A stretch of 64,000 nucleotides of DNA from an uncultured Bacteroidia bacterium (GTDB lineage Bacteria; Bacteroidota; Bacteroidia; Bacteroidales; UBA932), in NCBI GenBank assembly GCA_902785575.1, contig CACZZF010000011.1:1-64000 (forward strand). The letters run 5' to 3'. A program made the translations under genes and the position numbers. Below the pieces are notes generated by a model, which did not search any database, was not told where the DNA came from, and saw only the letters and a list, made by a program, of their open reading frames with translations. Of this stretch, positions 18,287 to 27,887 are shown piece by piece (positions within the stretch are counted from its first letter, which is position 1; each line of letters begins with the position of its first letter).

Positions 18287-20243
18287 CGCCAATGAGCCTA
18301 ACCGCAAGGTTGTCAAGATAAGGTTCAATTTCTCCTGGTTCTACCTGCTTCTGATCATCGGGATCGGATGGCTGCTGTTTAACAACAGTGGCGCCAATCC
18401 CCAGAAGATCGAGTGGGCGGAGGTGAAGGAGATGTTCGCCGCAGGTGACATCAAAGAGATCACGTATATCCGTAACAATTACAAAGGCGATATCACCATC
18501 CAGCCCGACAGGTTGGCTAAATATGCCGACAAGTTCGGAGGCAAGGTCCCTACCAGCTCACCGCATTTCATCTTCTTGGTATCTGACAAGTTCGATTCGG
18601 AGAAGGAATTCGGTGAACTCAACGCCGCGCTTCCGCCGTCCGGCCAGGTCAAGATAATCGTTGAGAACGAAAGCAACGCTTGGGTCGATATCCTGGAGTG
18701 GCTGATATTCCCCATCTTATTGATCCTTATGTGGATATGGATGTTCCGTGGCTTCAACAAGAATATGGGTGCCGGTCCTGGTGGCCCTGGAGGCGGAATA
18801 TTCAGTGTGGGCAAGTCTACCGGCAAACTGGCCGACAAGGATAAGGTAAATGTCACCTTCAAGGATGTGGCCGGTCTCTACGGAGCGAAGGAAGAGGTGA
18901 TGGAAATCGTTGATTTCCTGAAGAATCCACAGAAATATACATCCCTTGGAGGAAAGATTCCCAAAGGAGCTCTCCTGGTCGGCCCTCCCGGCACTGGAAA
19001 GACCCTCCTCGCGAAGGCTGTCGCTGGAGAGGCTAACGTGCCTTTCTTCTCGATTTCCGGATCGGATTTCGTTGAGATGTTTGTCGGCGTCGGTGCCTCC
19101 AGGGTCCGTGACCTTTTCCGTCAGGCCAAGGAGAAGGCTCCTTGCATCGTGTTCATTGATGAGATCGACGCTGTCGGACGCGCCAGGGGCAAGAATGTGG
19201 GCTTCTCATCTAATGATGAGCGTGAGAACACTCTGAACCAGTTGCTCACTGAGATGGATGGCTTCGACACCAACTCGGGAGTCATCATCCTCGCCGCCAC
19301 AAATAGGGCTGACATTCTTGACAAGGCTCTCATGAGGGCTGGCCGCTTCGACCGCCAGATCCATGTGGAGCTTCCTGAGCTCAAGGAGAGGGAAGAGATA
19401 TTCCTCGTCCACATGCGTGGCCTGAAGATATCTAAGGACTTTGATGTCAGTTTCATGGCCCGTCACACGCCAGGATTCTCCGGAGCCGATATAGCCAACG
19501 TCTGCAATGAGGCCGCTTTGACCGCCGCAAGAAAGAACAAGACTGAGATTGAGAAGCAGGACTTCCTTGACGCTGTCGACCGTATTATCGGAGGTCTTGA
19601 GCGTAAGAGCTCTATCCTCACCCCTGCCGAGAAGAAGACGACCGCTTACCATGAGGCCGGACACGCCACTGTCGGTTGGCTGCTTCCATATTCGGATCCG
19701 GTGTTCAAGGTCAGCTTGATTCCGAGAGGAGACGCGCTTGGTCTGACATGGTACCTGCCAGATGAGCGTAAAATCCTCTCCAAGTCGTATTTGATGGATC
19801 AGATGTGCGCCCTGATGGCTGGCCGAGTGGCTGAGGAGATCATCAATGGCGAGCCTGCCACAGGTGCTCTCAACGACCTTGAGAGATTGACCAGGATCGC
19901 TTACAACATGATCCAGTTCTACGGAATGGGAGAGCAGACCGGTGAGCTTTCGTTCTATGATTCCACCGGAGCTAGAGGTTATGACTTGACCAAGCCATAT
20001 AGCGAGAAGACCGCTGAGGTGATGGACAAGGAGGTCAGGGATTTGGTTGACGAAGTCCATGAGAGTACAAGGAAGATCCTTGTGGACAACCAGGAAGGAT
20101 TCGTCAAGATAGCGAAACTCCTTCTCGAGAAAGAAGTTATATTCGCCGAGGATATAGAGTTGATACTTGGCCCGAAGGTCAAGCCAGTTGATCCCGCCCC
20201 GGAACCTGAACCGGAAGCCGAAACTACCGTTGCCGATGAATAA
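18276..20243 (+). CDS. ftsH: ATP-dependent zinc metalloprotease FtsH
   Basis: Membrane-anchored AAA+ protease that degrades unstable membrane and cytosolic proteins. The 655 residues show a first membrane helix (about 19-36, [14 protein letters not shown]), a periplasmic domain, and a second helix with [16 protein letters not shown]. The AAA module has Walker A GPPGTGKT and Walker [13 protein letters not shown], and the SRH has RAGRFDRQI. The zinc protease site is HEAGH with a distal Asp in the NDLERLT region. ATG at 18276 is inside the rsfS 3' end. The Glu/Pro-rich C-terminal tail overlaps the cdsA start by 8 bases. Confidence 0.97.
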   Translation: MPNNANEPNRKVVKIRFNFSWFYLLLIIGIGWLLFNNSGANPQKIEWAEVKEMFAAGDIKEITYIRNNYKGDITIQPDRLAKYADKFGGKVPTSSPHFIFLVSDKFDSEKEFGELNAALPPSGQVKIIVENESNAWVDILEWLIFPILLILMWIWMFRGFNKNMGAGPGGPGGGIFSVGKSTGKLADKDKVNVTFKDVAGLYGAKEEVMEIVDFLKNPQKYTSLGGKIPKGALLVGPPGTGKTLLAKAVAGEANVPFFSISGSDFVEMFVGVGASRVRDLFRQAKEKAPCIVFIDEIDAVGRARGKNVGFSSNDERENTLNQLLTEMDGFDTNSGVIILAATNRADILDKALMRAGRFDRQIHVELPELKEREEIFLVHMRGLKISKDFDVSFMARHTPGFSGADIANVCNEAALTAARKNKTEIEKQDFLDAVDRIIGGLERKSSILTPAEKKTTAYHEAGHATVGWLLPYSDPVFKVSLIPRGDALGLTWYLPDERKILSKSYLMDQMCALMAGRVAEEIINGEPATGALNDLERLTRIAYNMIQFYGMGEQTGELSFYDSTGARGYDLTKPYSEKTAEVMDKEVRDLVDEVHESTRKILVDNQEGFVKIAKLLLEKEVIFAEDIELILGPKVKPVDPAPEPEPEAETTVADE

Positions 20244-21066
20244 TGTGACCGTCAGGACAATATCGGGCATCGCCTTCATCATTGTGATGGTGGCGTGCTT
20301 GATGTTCAATAAGTTCCTGTTCGCCGGAATGATGATTTTCATCATGTCGGTGATGCTGATCGAGTTCTACGAGATCACTATGGGCCATAGCTACACTTTC
20401 TCAAAGGTGCTGGCTATACTTGCCGGAATATTCCTTTTCGGCGTCATGTTCGTCGCGTCGACCTATCACATCCCGATGCGTTTCATCGCCTTGGCGATGA
20501 TCCCGGTGTTTATCGTCATGATCAACTCCCTCTATGTCAAGGATAAGGAGGAATATGGCAAATTCTCGAACATCTATACGGGCCTTCTCTACATCGCTGT
20601 CCCGATTGCCCTTGGCAACTTGATCGCGTTCGACAAGGCCGGGAATTTCAGCGGAAATCTTCTGCTCTGCTTCTTTATCATCATTTGGTGCTCTGATGTC
20701 GGAGCTTTCGCATTCGGGATCACGATGGGCAAGAAATTCCCCAAGAAGCTTTTCCCGACAGTCTCTCCCAAGAAGACATGGATCGGATTTATTGGTGGAG
20801 TCGTGATGTCCGTCCTCGCGGCGTTCGTGCTGTATGAGGTCGGAATCCTCAAGTTCCCGCTCATCCATTCCTTGATTCTGGCGTTGATTATGTCTGTCGC
20901 CGGTGTGTACGGTGACCTTTACGAGTCGCAGTGGAAGAGGGTATTCGGAGTGAAAGACTCCGGTAATATAATTCCTGGCCACGGGGGATTGCTAGACCGT
21001 TTTGACAGCACGCTTATGGCGATGCCATTTGGTGCCATCTACCTGGCTATCTTTGACCTTCTATAA
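20236..21066 (+). CDS. cdsA: Phosphatidate cytidylyltransferase
   Basis: Makes CDP-diacylglycerol, the precursor of phosphatidylserine and phosphatidylethanolamine. A 276-residue polytopic membrane protein with about seven or eight helices and the CTP_transf_1 signature. Visible are SPKKTWIGFIGG, GDLYESQWKR, and the C-terminal KDSGNIIPGHGGLLDRFDS with the metal-binding acidic residues. ATG at 20236 overlaps the ftsH end. It sits directly before psd, so consecutive steps of phospholipid synthesis are cotranscribed. Confidence 0.95.
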   Translation: MNNVTVRTISGIAFIIVMVACLMFNKFLFAGMMIFIMSVMLIEFYEITMGHSYTFSKVLAILAGIFLFGVMFVASTYHIPMRFIALAMIPVFIVMINSLYVKDKEEYGKFSNIYTGLLYIAVPIALGNLIAFDKAGNFSGNLLLCFFIIIWCSDVGAFAFGITMGKKFPKKLFPTVSPKKTWIGFIGGVVMSVLAAFVLYEVGILKFPLIHSLILALIMSVAGVYGDLYESQWKRVFGVKDSGNIIPGHGGLLDRFDSTLMAMPFGAIYLAIFDLL

Positions 21067-21083
21067 TTGTCAACCGATTGAAA

Positions 21084-21749
21084 ATGAAACGAATAGTTAT
21101 AGATAAAGACTCCAAGGACGCGATCGCGATTTACTGGACAGTGAGTGTTGTGCTCGCCGTGCTGGCGATACTGTTCATCCATCCTCTTTGGGCACTTATC
21201 CCTATACTTCTGTTCCTGCTGGTTTTCGCCTTCTTCGTTTTTTGGTTCCACAGGGTGCCTGACAGAGAGATTCCTGAAGGAGATGAGACTCTTGTGACCG
21301 CGGTGGCTGATGGTAAAGTCGTGGTCGTAGAGCGTGCTTATGAGGGGGAGTATTTCAAGGAGGACCGTATCCAAGTGTCCATCTATATGGACTTCTTTGA
21401 TGTCCACACCAACTTCTGGCCTGTGACCGGCGAAGTCTCTTACTATAAATATCATCCCGGGAAATACCTTCTCGCTTTCCTTCCGAAATCTTCTGAGAAG
21501 AACGAGCACTCCTCGACGGCTATCCGTAACTCTCACGGGGAGGTCTTCTTCAAGCAGATTGCGGGCACATTTGCCAGAAGGATAGTTTGCTATTCGAAGG
21601 AAGGTCTTGAAGTCGAAAGGGGGAAGCAGTGCGGTATAATCAAGTTCGGCTCCAGGATAGACATCTACCTTCCGCTTGACGCTGAGATACTTGTCAAGGA
21701 AGGGGAGTTCACAGTGGCGAGTGTCACTAAAATAGCTAGACTCAAATAG
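21084..21749 (+). CDS. psd: Phosphatidylserine decarboxylase family protein
   Basis: Expected to decarboxylate phosphatidylserine to phosphatidylethanolamine at the membrane. A 221-residue protein of the short Psd type, with two adjacent N-terminal membrane helices (about residues 12-55). The decarboxylase core has DVHTNFWPV, the FARRIVCY strand, and GIIKFGSRIDIYLP near residue 190. In it the Gly-Ser pair is the expected self-cleavage site that creates the pyruvoyl group. ATG at 21084 is preferred over a TTG two codons earlier. The 3' end overlaps the convergent ispG end by 8 bases. Confidence 0.92.
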   Translation: MKRIVIDKDSKDAIAIYWTVSVVLAVLAILFIHPLWALIPILLFLLVFAFFVFWFHRVPDREIPEGDETLVTAVADGKVVVVERAYEGEYFKEDRIQVSIYMDFFDVHTNFWPVTGEVSYYKYHPGKYLLAFLPKSSEKNEHSSTAIRNSHGEVFFKQIAGTFARRIVCYSKEGLEVERGKQCGIIKFGSRIDIYLPLDAEILVKEGEFTVASVTKIARLK

Positions 21750-23082
21750 CCTTTTCAGCCTCTATCAAAGCAAGAAGCTTGTCCACGGCCTCCTCTTCGG
21801 GGACGTGTCTTAAGACGGGCGTTTTACCCTTATAAATGGAAACTTTCCGGTTCCCTTCTCCGACATATCCCCAATCGGCGTCAGCCATCTCTCCAGGCCC
21901 GTTCACAATACATCCCATCACAGCTATGACCGTGTCCTTGAGGTGAGAGGTTTTAGCTTTGACCTCGGCCAAGGCCGCCTGTAAATCGTACATGGTCCTG
22001 CCACATCCGGGGCATGCGATATATTCAGGACGATAGAATTTTCTTCTGGTGGCTTGCATCAATTCATCGACGAGATATGAGCCTTTCCCGGACTCTGTGA
22101 TTGATACGGCTTTCCCTTCTTCGTCAATGAAGTCTCCGGTTAGTTCCAGTTCGTCCAACTCCTTGTCCAAAAGTCGTTTCCCGAAATCGCAAGACACATC
22201 CAGAAGAAGTGTCTCGAAGGAAGGGGAGTGGTACTCCGCGACGGCTTTACGACCACTGACCGATACCGAGGTCATAGTTGATACGATCTGACGTCCATAT
22301 CTTGCGGACAAGTACCTGGCCACTGGGAGTTCGGCCTCCGGATCCTCTGTGAGAGAGACCCTGACAGTGTCCCCAAGCCCTTCAGAAAGGAGAGCTGAGA
22401 TTCCGACGCATGATTTCATTCTGCCGCTGTCCCCGTTTCCGGCCTCTGTCACGCCGACATGGAGGGGAAACACGTGCCCTTCTTCCTCCATCGACTTTGA
22501 AAGAGCCCTGTAGGCGTCCACCATCACCCTCGTGTTGCTGGACTTAAGTGAAACCACAACGTTGGTGAAATCCTCCTCAAGGCAGATTCCAAGCCACTCC
22601 ATGGCGGCCTTGGCCATAGCCTCGGGAGTGTTCCCGTAAAGATTGGTGATATATTCCCCGAGCGATCCATGGTTTATGCCCACCCTGATGGCTGTCCCGT
22701 TGTCGGAGCAGACCCTGATGAGATTCCTGAATTGACGAACGGCCTCGTCGTGGTCTTTGTGGAAATTGCCAGGATTGATCCTGACTTTCTCCACGATAGG
22801 AGCGACGGCGAGCGCGGTCTGGGATGAGAAATGAATATCAGCGACTAGGGGATTATCAATCCCCATGCCTCTTAGTCGTTCCTTTATGCTTTTGATATGT
22901 TCAACGTCAGGAAGTCCCGGGACTGTGATCCGGATCAGCTCAGCTCCTGCTTTGGCAAGCCTTTCGCATTGATCCACAGTCGCTTCCACATCGGAGGTGT
23001 GAGTGTTGCACATGGTCTGGACAACTATGTGGTCACCTCCGCCGATCAACACATTACCTGCTTTCGCCACCAGTCTCTCCAT
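21742..23082 (-). CDS. ispG: 4-hydroxy-3-methylbut-2-en-1-yl diphosphate synthase
   Basis: IspG (GcpE) is the iron-sulfur enzyme that makes HMBPP in the MEP isoprenoid pathway. The TIM-barrel half has VVQTMCNTHTSD, LVADIHF, VRINPGNF and IRVGINHGSLG. The C-terminal cluster half has CPGCGRTMYD and MGCIVNGPGEM, giving the three Cys ligands, followed by a Glu. The length of 446 residues lies between the short form (about 370) and the long Bacteroides/plant-type form (about 600), so the insertion between the halves is short. ATG at 23082 gives the family start and overlaps the preceding gene by 29 bases. Confidence 0.95.
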   Translation of the reverse strand: MERLVAKAGNVLIGGGDHIVVQTMCNTHTSDVEATVDQCERLAKAGAELIRITVPGLPDVEHIKSIKERLRGMGIDNPLVADIHFSSQTALAVAPIVEKVRINPGNFHKDHDEAVRQFRNLIRVCSDNGTAIRVGINHGSLGEYITNLYGNTPEAMAKAAMEWLGICLEEDFTNVVVSLKSSNTRVMVDAYRALSKSMEEEGHVFPLHVGVTEAGNGDSGRMKSCVGISALLSEGLGDTVRVSLTEDPEAELPVARYLSARYGRQIVSTMTSVSVSGRKAVAEYHSPSFETLLLDVSCDFGKRLLDKELDELELTGDFIDEEGKAVSITESGKGSYLVDELMQATRRKFYRPEYIACPGCGRTMYDLQAALAEVKAKTSHLKDTVIAVMGCIVNGPGEMADADWGYVGEGNRKVSIYKGKTPVLRHVPEEEAVDKLLALIEAEKAI

Positions 23083-23872
23083 TTTTCCCTGGATTATAAA
23101 CTTGATTATATGCTTCTCTTCTGATTTGCCCCTTTGTCTTTCCGGTCCTCTTTGTGATTTGGAAATATAATCCGGTTGTGAGCATGAAATCAAGGGGATA
23201 AGCGAACCTGTAGAAATCCGGGCTGAGGTAATCCGCTCTGTAGAGTGAGCCCCAGGAGTACCTGACTCCGGCATTGACATGGAACTCAATGGGATCGAAC
23301 ACCAAGCCGAAACCTAGTCCACCGGTGATTCCATAGTCGATACGATAATCCCAATCCATGAATGAATAACGGTACTCGTCATAGACACGCTTGCCTATTC
23401 TTTCAATAGAAAGCCTGTAGCCACCGTATATTCCCAAGTCCAGCATGACTTTGAAGTGAAGCCCATCAGCATGGAAATGAGCCATCATGGGGACTTCCAC
23501 CAGATCGATTATCGCCTTTTCGGCCCCTTCCAAGGTGGGAGTGATGCCGGTTTCTTTGTTCATCTTGAACTGATAGCCTTCATGCCCATAGCGGACACCG
23601 GCTTTCAATCCGAAATTCGGGCTCCCGTCGAAAAGCTTTCCGTATTTGAGGACATATACTCCGACGGTGTGGGGGACAAACAGGTTCCCCTGTGTCTTTG
23701 ACGGGTTGAACTGCATCCTGCTCAGAGAAGCTCCGTACTCGACTCCGACCATCGTGTAGTCATTAAGTGAAAACACCTTTTTTAACGAGTCAGCCGGTGG
23801 CGCGTCCTGTGCTCTCGCCGCGGTTCCGGCAAGTACTCCAAACAATATGATGGTTAATAACTTCCTCATCAT
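23054..23872 (-). CDS. PorT-like outer-membrane beta-barrel protein
   Basis: A 272-residue protein with a signal peptide (LLTIILFGVLAGTAARAQ) followed by alternating amphipathic strands rich in Tyr, Phe and Gly. Phrases such as GLKAGVRYGHEGYQF, YRIDYGITGGLGFGLVF and FHVNAGVRYSWGSLY are typical of 8-10 strand Bacteroidota barrels. The ligand or role is unknown. A Lys/Arg-rich tail follows the last strand. ATG at 23872 shares one base with the stop of the upstream lipoprotein gene. The fixed order Big_5 lipoprotein then barrel suggests the two work together in the outer membrane. Confidence 0.7.
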   Translation of the reverse strand: MMRKLLTIILFGVLAGTAARAQDAPPADSLKKVFSLNDYTMVGVEYGASLSRMQFNPSKTQGNLFVPHTVGVYVLKYGKLFDGSPNFGLKAGVRYGHEGYQFKMNKETGITPTLEGAEKAIIDLVEVPMMAHFHADGLHFKVMLDLGIYGGYRLSIERIGKRVYDEYRYSFMDWDYRIDYGITGGLGFGLVFDPIEFHVNAGVRYSWGSLYRADYLSPDFYRFAYPLDFMLTTGLYFQITKRTGKTKGQIRREAYNQVYNPGKNGETGGESR

Positions 23873-25665
23873 CAATATTCCTTCATGAACTCCCTCATAT
23901 CAAGATTCTGCTCTATCTCACTCCTTTCGGGGATCTCAAATGTGTCTTTATCTTTGGTCTTGAGGAACTTGACCTTCTCCGGCTGCCTGTGTTGGAGAAG
24001 GTTGCCGGTGTCGACGATTCCGTTCCTGTTGATATCCTCGATGATGCGGATGCAATACTTGCCTTGCTTCAAATAAGGGAAAACAAGCTTCTTGTCAGTG
24101 TCGATTATGTATTCCCGGAGGATATTGTTCTTGTTCTCGTCAAGAAAATGGATAATGTACTTTTCTTTGACTCCAGTGACATTGAGGGTGAAGGTGCTGA
24201 GATCCTCATCCTTCGGCAATGTGACTTTGACCTCTGTGCTGTCATTCCAGTGCCCGTCAATATCCTTGAAAATCCTGTGCGGAACCTTGAACACATAGTC
24301 GTAGCCCTGCTGGAACTTGACTTGCGGAGTAATGATATACCGCCTAAGATTCAGTGGATCCCTCTCTATCTTGAATTTTTCTTTCTGCTCCACTTGCTTA
24401 GGATTGATGGACTTGAAAGAGAGGCTGTCAAAATAGCCCAGGAAAGGCGGAACAGTGAATTCAAGAGTCATTCCGTCCTGCTCTATGTTCTCAGGTGTCG
24501 CGGTCAGTTTGATAGGGCAGATTGTATCTTGATGCTCGACCTGCTTTTTGGACTTTCCTTTCGGCTTGTTTTCGTCAATCAGCTTAAAGTCTTCAGTGAC
24601 GGGCTGAAGCACGCCCAAAGTGTCAGTCTTCCAGTATTTCACAAATAGATGAAGAGTGTCCGGCATCCTTCTGGAATCATTAATCCAGAGAAGCAGACTG
24701 TCTTGCTGAATATTGAATTCAGTTATGACTTTCTCGGCAGGGAAACCCTTGAACCACAATGAGTCAATCCTTGTGTCCGGAGCCATGAACGACACGTAGG
24801 CGGACCGGTCTCCAGTCCTTTTCTTGTTCATCAGCATCTGCTTTGAAGGACGATCCTTGAACACATTAAGGCTGATGTCGGAATGGCGGGAAAGGCAACC
24901 GACAGTGTCCTTCATGTCGTATTTCATAAGTTCAGGGATAGAATCTCCAATGATGTGAACAGGTCTGACCAAGGAATCGATAAAAGCCACCCTGTCTTCG
25001 GACGGATCGTAAATGTTATTGGTGTTGGCGTCCACGATAGCGTATGCCCTGTACAAGGTGTCCTGGATGTTCCTGATAGAGAAGAACCCCCAGTCGTCAG
25101 TCCTTCCAGCCGCCACAGGGCGTTGCAGGAACACCGCGGAGTCCCTGTGATCCTTGTACAACATGACAGTCGCTCCTTTTATTGGCTTCAGGTTTGTGCA
25201 ATCGTAGACGGATCCTGTGATATACATGGAATCGACCCTGTCACCGGTGGAGAAAAAAGTGGTGAAACCAGGGAACAAGTTACCCTCATTGTTGTCTCCT
25301 ATCGCTCCGGTGAGATCCAAAGTGTACGTCAGGTCAGGCAGGAGTTCCTCCTCGAAGTAGACTATGACGCTCTTACCTTTCAGCTTGAATTTCGGGGCTT
25401 TCTTCTGGGGAGGGGAGAGATATAGTCCCTTAGGATCCTTCACAGTCACATATTCGTTGAATGTGAACTCGATCTGGGCCCCTTTGACAGGGATACCAGT
25501 TGAGCCAGGCTTCGGAGTGACCTTGACCAGGACCGGTGGAATGGTATCCTTAAGGCCGCCTTTCGGAGCCTGGGTCGTGTTCGCGCACGAATGCGAGAAC
25601 ACGGATAGGATAATCACCACAAGGGCTGGGATGAGAGGGAAATATCTCGTCAAAAACTTTCTCAT
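23872..25665 (-). CDS. Ig-like (Big_5) domain outer-membrane lipoprotein
   Basis: A 597-residue lipoprotein with hydrophobic signal LIPALVVIILSVFSHSC; the Cys is the lipidation site. Residues about 40-145 form a Big_5 (bacterial Ig-like) domain: DTIPPVLVKVTPKPGSTGIP, FTFNEYV and LPDLTYTLDL. Next is a prealbumin-like module near residues 150-240 (SVYDCTNLKPIKGATVMLYK, with Asn-rich NTNNIYDPSED). Further beta-rich repeats follow, ending with a second IRIIEDINRNGIVDTGN segment. This architecture is common in Bacteroidota; the function is not known. It overlaps spoT by 4 bases (ATGA). Confidence 0.8.
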   Translation of the reverse strand: MRKFLTRYFPLIPALVVIILSVFSHSCANTTQAPKGGLKDTIPPVLVKVTPKPGSTGIPVKGAQIEFTFNEYVTVKDPKGLYLSPPQKKAPKFKLKGKSVIVYFEEELLPDLTYTLDLTGAIGDNNEGNLFPGFTTFFSTGDRVDSMYITGSVYDCTNLKPIKGATVMLYKDHRDSAVFLQRPVAAGRTDDWGFFSIRNIQDTLYRAYAIVDANTNNIYDPSEDRVAFIDSLVRPVHIIGDSIPELMKYDMKDTVGCLSRHSDISLNVFKDRPSKQMLMNKKRTGDRSAYVSFMAPDTRIDSLWFKGFPAEKVITEFNIQQDSLLLWINDSRRMPDTLHLFVKYWKTDTLGVLQPVTEDFKLIDENKPKGKSKKQVEHQDTICPIKLTATPENIEQDGMTLEFTVPPFLGYFDSLSFKSINPKQVEQKEKFKIERDPLNLRRYIITPQVKFQQGYDYVFKVPHRIFKDIDGHWNDSTEVKVTLPKDEDLSTFTLNVTGVKEKYIIHFLDENKNNILREYIIDTDKKLVFPYLKQGKYCIRIIEDINRNGIVDTGNLLQHRQPEKVKFLKTKDKDTFEIPERSEIEQNLDMREFMKEY

Positions 25666-27887
25666 AACTCGGTTCTAGCTACACTTTGTATGCCATCTAT
25701 CGACGAGAGTTTCCGGATCATCCTCTCGAGCGCCGTCTTGTCATGGACACTGAGGTCAATATATCCCTCGAAAATGCCTTCCTCTGTGCTGAGAAGCACC
25801 TTTTTCATATTCACTCCCATCACCAGAGAGATATACCTTGAGATCTCGTTAAGCAGGCCGACCCTGTCGATACCTTTTAAGGCGATTCTCGCCGGGAATG
25901 CCTTTTTCTCTCCGTCGGTCTCCCATTGGGGCACGACAACCCTGTCTCCATGCTTGGAGGCCAGACTGTCGGCCACAGGGCAAGTCTTTTTGTGTACCGT
26001 GATCGTGCCGTCCGGGTTTTTGATTCCGACGACAGCGTCTCCGGGAATTGGCCGGCAACAAGGTGCGATGATATAAGCTTCTTTCTCTTTCCCGGCTGAT
26101 TGGCTCTCTCTCCATCTGCTGAATAAGGAGAATGGCCATGAGTGGGTCTTGGCTGGAAGTGCCGAGACAAGCACATCACCTATAGAGTCTGTTTTGACAA
26201 GTCCAAGACCGACTCTGAAAAACAATTCCTCCGCATTCTTCCCGGGGATGTTGAAGTGGCGGCAGAGGATCTCTATGGAATCACTGTTCAGCTTGTAGCC
26301 CAAAGTCTCGAGTTGGGAGGAAAGGGATGCTTTTCCGACCTCCACCAGCTCCTTCTTGTTACCTTTAAAGTAGTCTATTACTACGTTACGGGCATGCCTG
26401 GTCTGGAGGAACTGGAACCAATCCTTCTTCGGATGCTCGTTTTCAGCGGTGATGATCTCGACCTGGTCTCCAGTCCTGAGAACATGGGACAGGGGGACAA
26501 GCCGCATATTGACCTTGGCGGCAATAGCCTTGTTTCCGATCTCGGTGTGGATGCTGTACGCGAAATCAAGGGCTGTGGCCCCTTTCTGTATGGATTTCTG
26601 CTCTCCCTTCGGCGTGAAGACGGTGATCTCGCTGCTGGTCAGGTCGTTATGGATTATGTCAAGGAGCTCGAGAGCGTTCACGTCAGGGCTGACCAGAATC
26701 TCTTTCACCTTGGCCAGCCACTTGTCCATCTCGCTGTCATTCTCGCTCAGATAGCCTTCCTGCTTATATGCCCAATGGGCGGCGATTCCCTTCTCGGCTA
26801 TATCATCCATCCTCTTGGAACGGATCTGTACCTCGATCCATATTCCCTTGTTGCTCATCAGGGTGCAGTGGAGAGCCTCATAGCCGTTGCTCTTCGGGTG
26901 TTTTACCCAATCCCTTACCCTGTCTGGCTTGTATCGGTAAATGCCGGTGATGATGGAGAAAATATGGTAGCATTGGTCCCTCTCAGTCTCTTTCGTCCCG
27001 GCGTCCGGAGTGAAAACAATCCGCAGGGCGTATAGGTCATAAACCTGCTCGAAACTGATGTTCTTCGTCTGCATCTTATGCCAGATCGAATAGGGGGTCT
27101 TCACCCTCTTTCTGATCTCGAAGTTGAATCCGGAGGACCGCAAGGCGGCGTCAATAGGAGTGATGAAGTCGTCGATATGTATCTCGAGGTCGTTGATATT
27201 CTTGCTGACAAGTCCGGAAATCTCCTTGTAGGCGTCTGGTTCCTTGTATCTGAGCCAGATGTTCTCCATCTCGGACTTGATCTCGTACAGTCCGAGCCTG
27301 TGGGCTAGAGGAATGAATATGAACATCGTCTCGCTCAAGATCTTGTCCCTCTTGTACTCGGGCATCGAATCTATAGTCCGGCAGTTGTGCAACCGGTCAG
27401 CGAGCTTTATCAGCACGACCCTCACATCGTCGTTGAGAGTCAGGAGAATCCTCTTGAAGTTTTCAGCCTGGAGACTTTCTGAGTAGTTGTCCGAACGCTT
27501 GGACCTGTCCTCGTTGTCGAGAACGATCTTGATCTTTGTCAAGCCATCCACAAGGCTAGCGATCTTGTCTCCGAACAAGTTCCGCAGGTCGTCCACCGTG
27601 TAGTCCGTATCCTCCACAACATCATGAAGGAGAGCGGCGGCTATTGATTTGTAACCGAGGCCTATATCGGAGACCACGATTTGGGCCACCTCTATAGGAT
27701 GGATTATGTATGGACCACCCGAACGGCGGCGGACATTCTTATGGGCCTCATTCGCGAACTCGAACGCCTTCTGGACGACATCCAGTTCCTCCTGGTTGGC
27801 GCATCTCTTTCGGGCCGCCTCTTTCAGTTTGGCGTAACTCTCCCGGATGACCTCGTAATCCTGCTCTGTGAACTTGGAGAAACTCAT
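25662..27887 (-). CDS. Bifunctional (p)ppGpp synthetase/hydrolase (RelA/SpoT homologue)
   Basis: Controls the stringent response by making and degrading (p)ppGpp. A 741-residue long RSH protein. It has an HD hydrolase domain (YIIHPIEVAQIV, LLHDVVEDTDYT, RLHNCRTI) within residues 50-200 and a synthetase domain (VYDLYALRIVF, KHPKSNGYEALHCTL, EVQIRSKRMDDIAEKG) near 280-390. Then come TGS (ITVFTPKGEQKSIQKGATALDFAYSIHTE), a zinc-finger-like region (IAPCCRPIPGDAVVG) and a C-terminal ACT domain. Both active-site signatures look intact, favouring a bifunctional enzyme. It lies in an operon with ligA and ispG, with 4-base overlaps on both sides. Confidence 0.95.
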   Translation of the reverse strand: MSFSKFTEQDYEVIRESYAKLKEAARKRCANQEELDVVQKAFEFANEAHKNVRRRSGGPYIIHPIEVAQIVVSDIGLGYKSIAAALLHDVVEDTDYTVDDLRNLFGDKIASLVDGLTKIKIVLDNEDRSKRSDNYSESLQAENFKRILLTLNDDVRVVLIKLADRLHNCRTIDSMPEYKRDKILSETMFIFIPLAHRLGLYEIKSEMENIWLRYKEPDAYKEISGLVSKNINDLEIHIDDFITPIDAALRSSGFNFEIRKRVKTPYSIWHKMQTKNISFEQVYDLYALRIVFTPDAGTKETERDQCYHIFSIITGIYRYKPDRVRDWVKHPKSNGYEALHCTLMSNKGIWIEVQIRSKRMDDIAEKGIAAHWAYKQEGYLSENDSEMDKWLAKVKEILVSPDVNALELLDIIHNDLTSSEITVFTPKGEQKSIQKGATALDFAYSIHTEIGNKAIAAKVNMRLVPLSHVLRTGDQVEIITAENEHPKKDWFQFLQTRHARNVVIDYFKGNKKELVEVGKASLSSQLETLGYKLNSDSIEILCRHFNIPGKNAEELFFRVGLGLVKTDSIGDVLVSALPAKTHSWPFSLFSRWRESQSAGKEKEAYIIAPCCRPIPGDAVVGIKNPDGTITVHKKTCPVADSLASKHGDRVVVPQWETDGEKKAFPARIALKGIDRVGLLNEISRYISLVMGVNMKKVLLSTEEGIFEGYIDLSVHDKTALERMIRKLSSIDGIQSVARTEL

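Noticed and set aside
19206..20345. Long minus-strand frame opposite ftsH
   Set aside because: Its codons mirror the conserved FtsH sequence and it has no promoter or family pattern; the same holds for long frames opposite carA, carB, rho and spoT.
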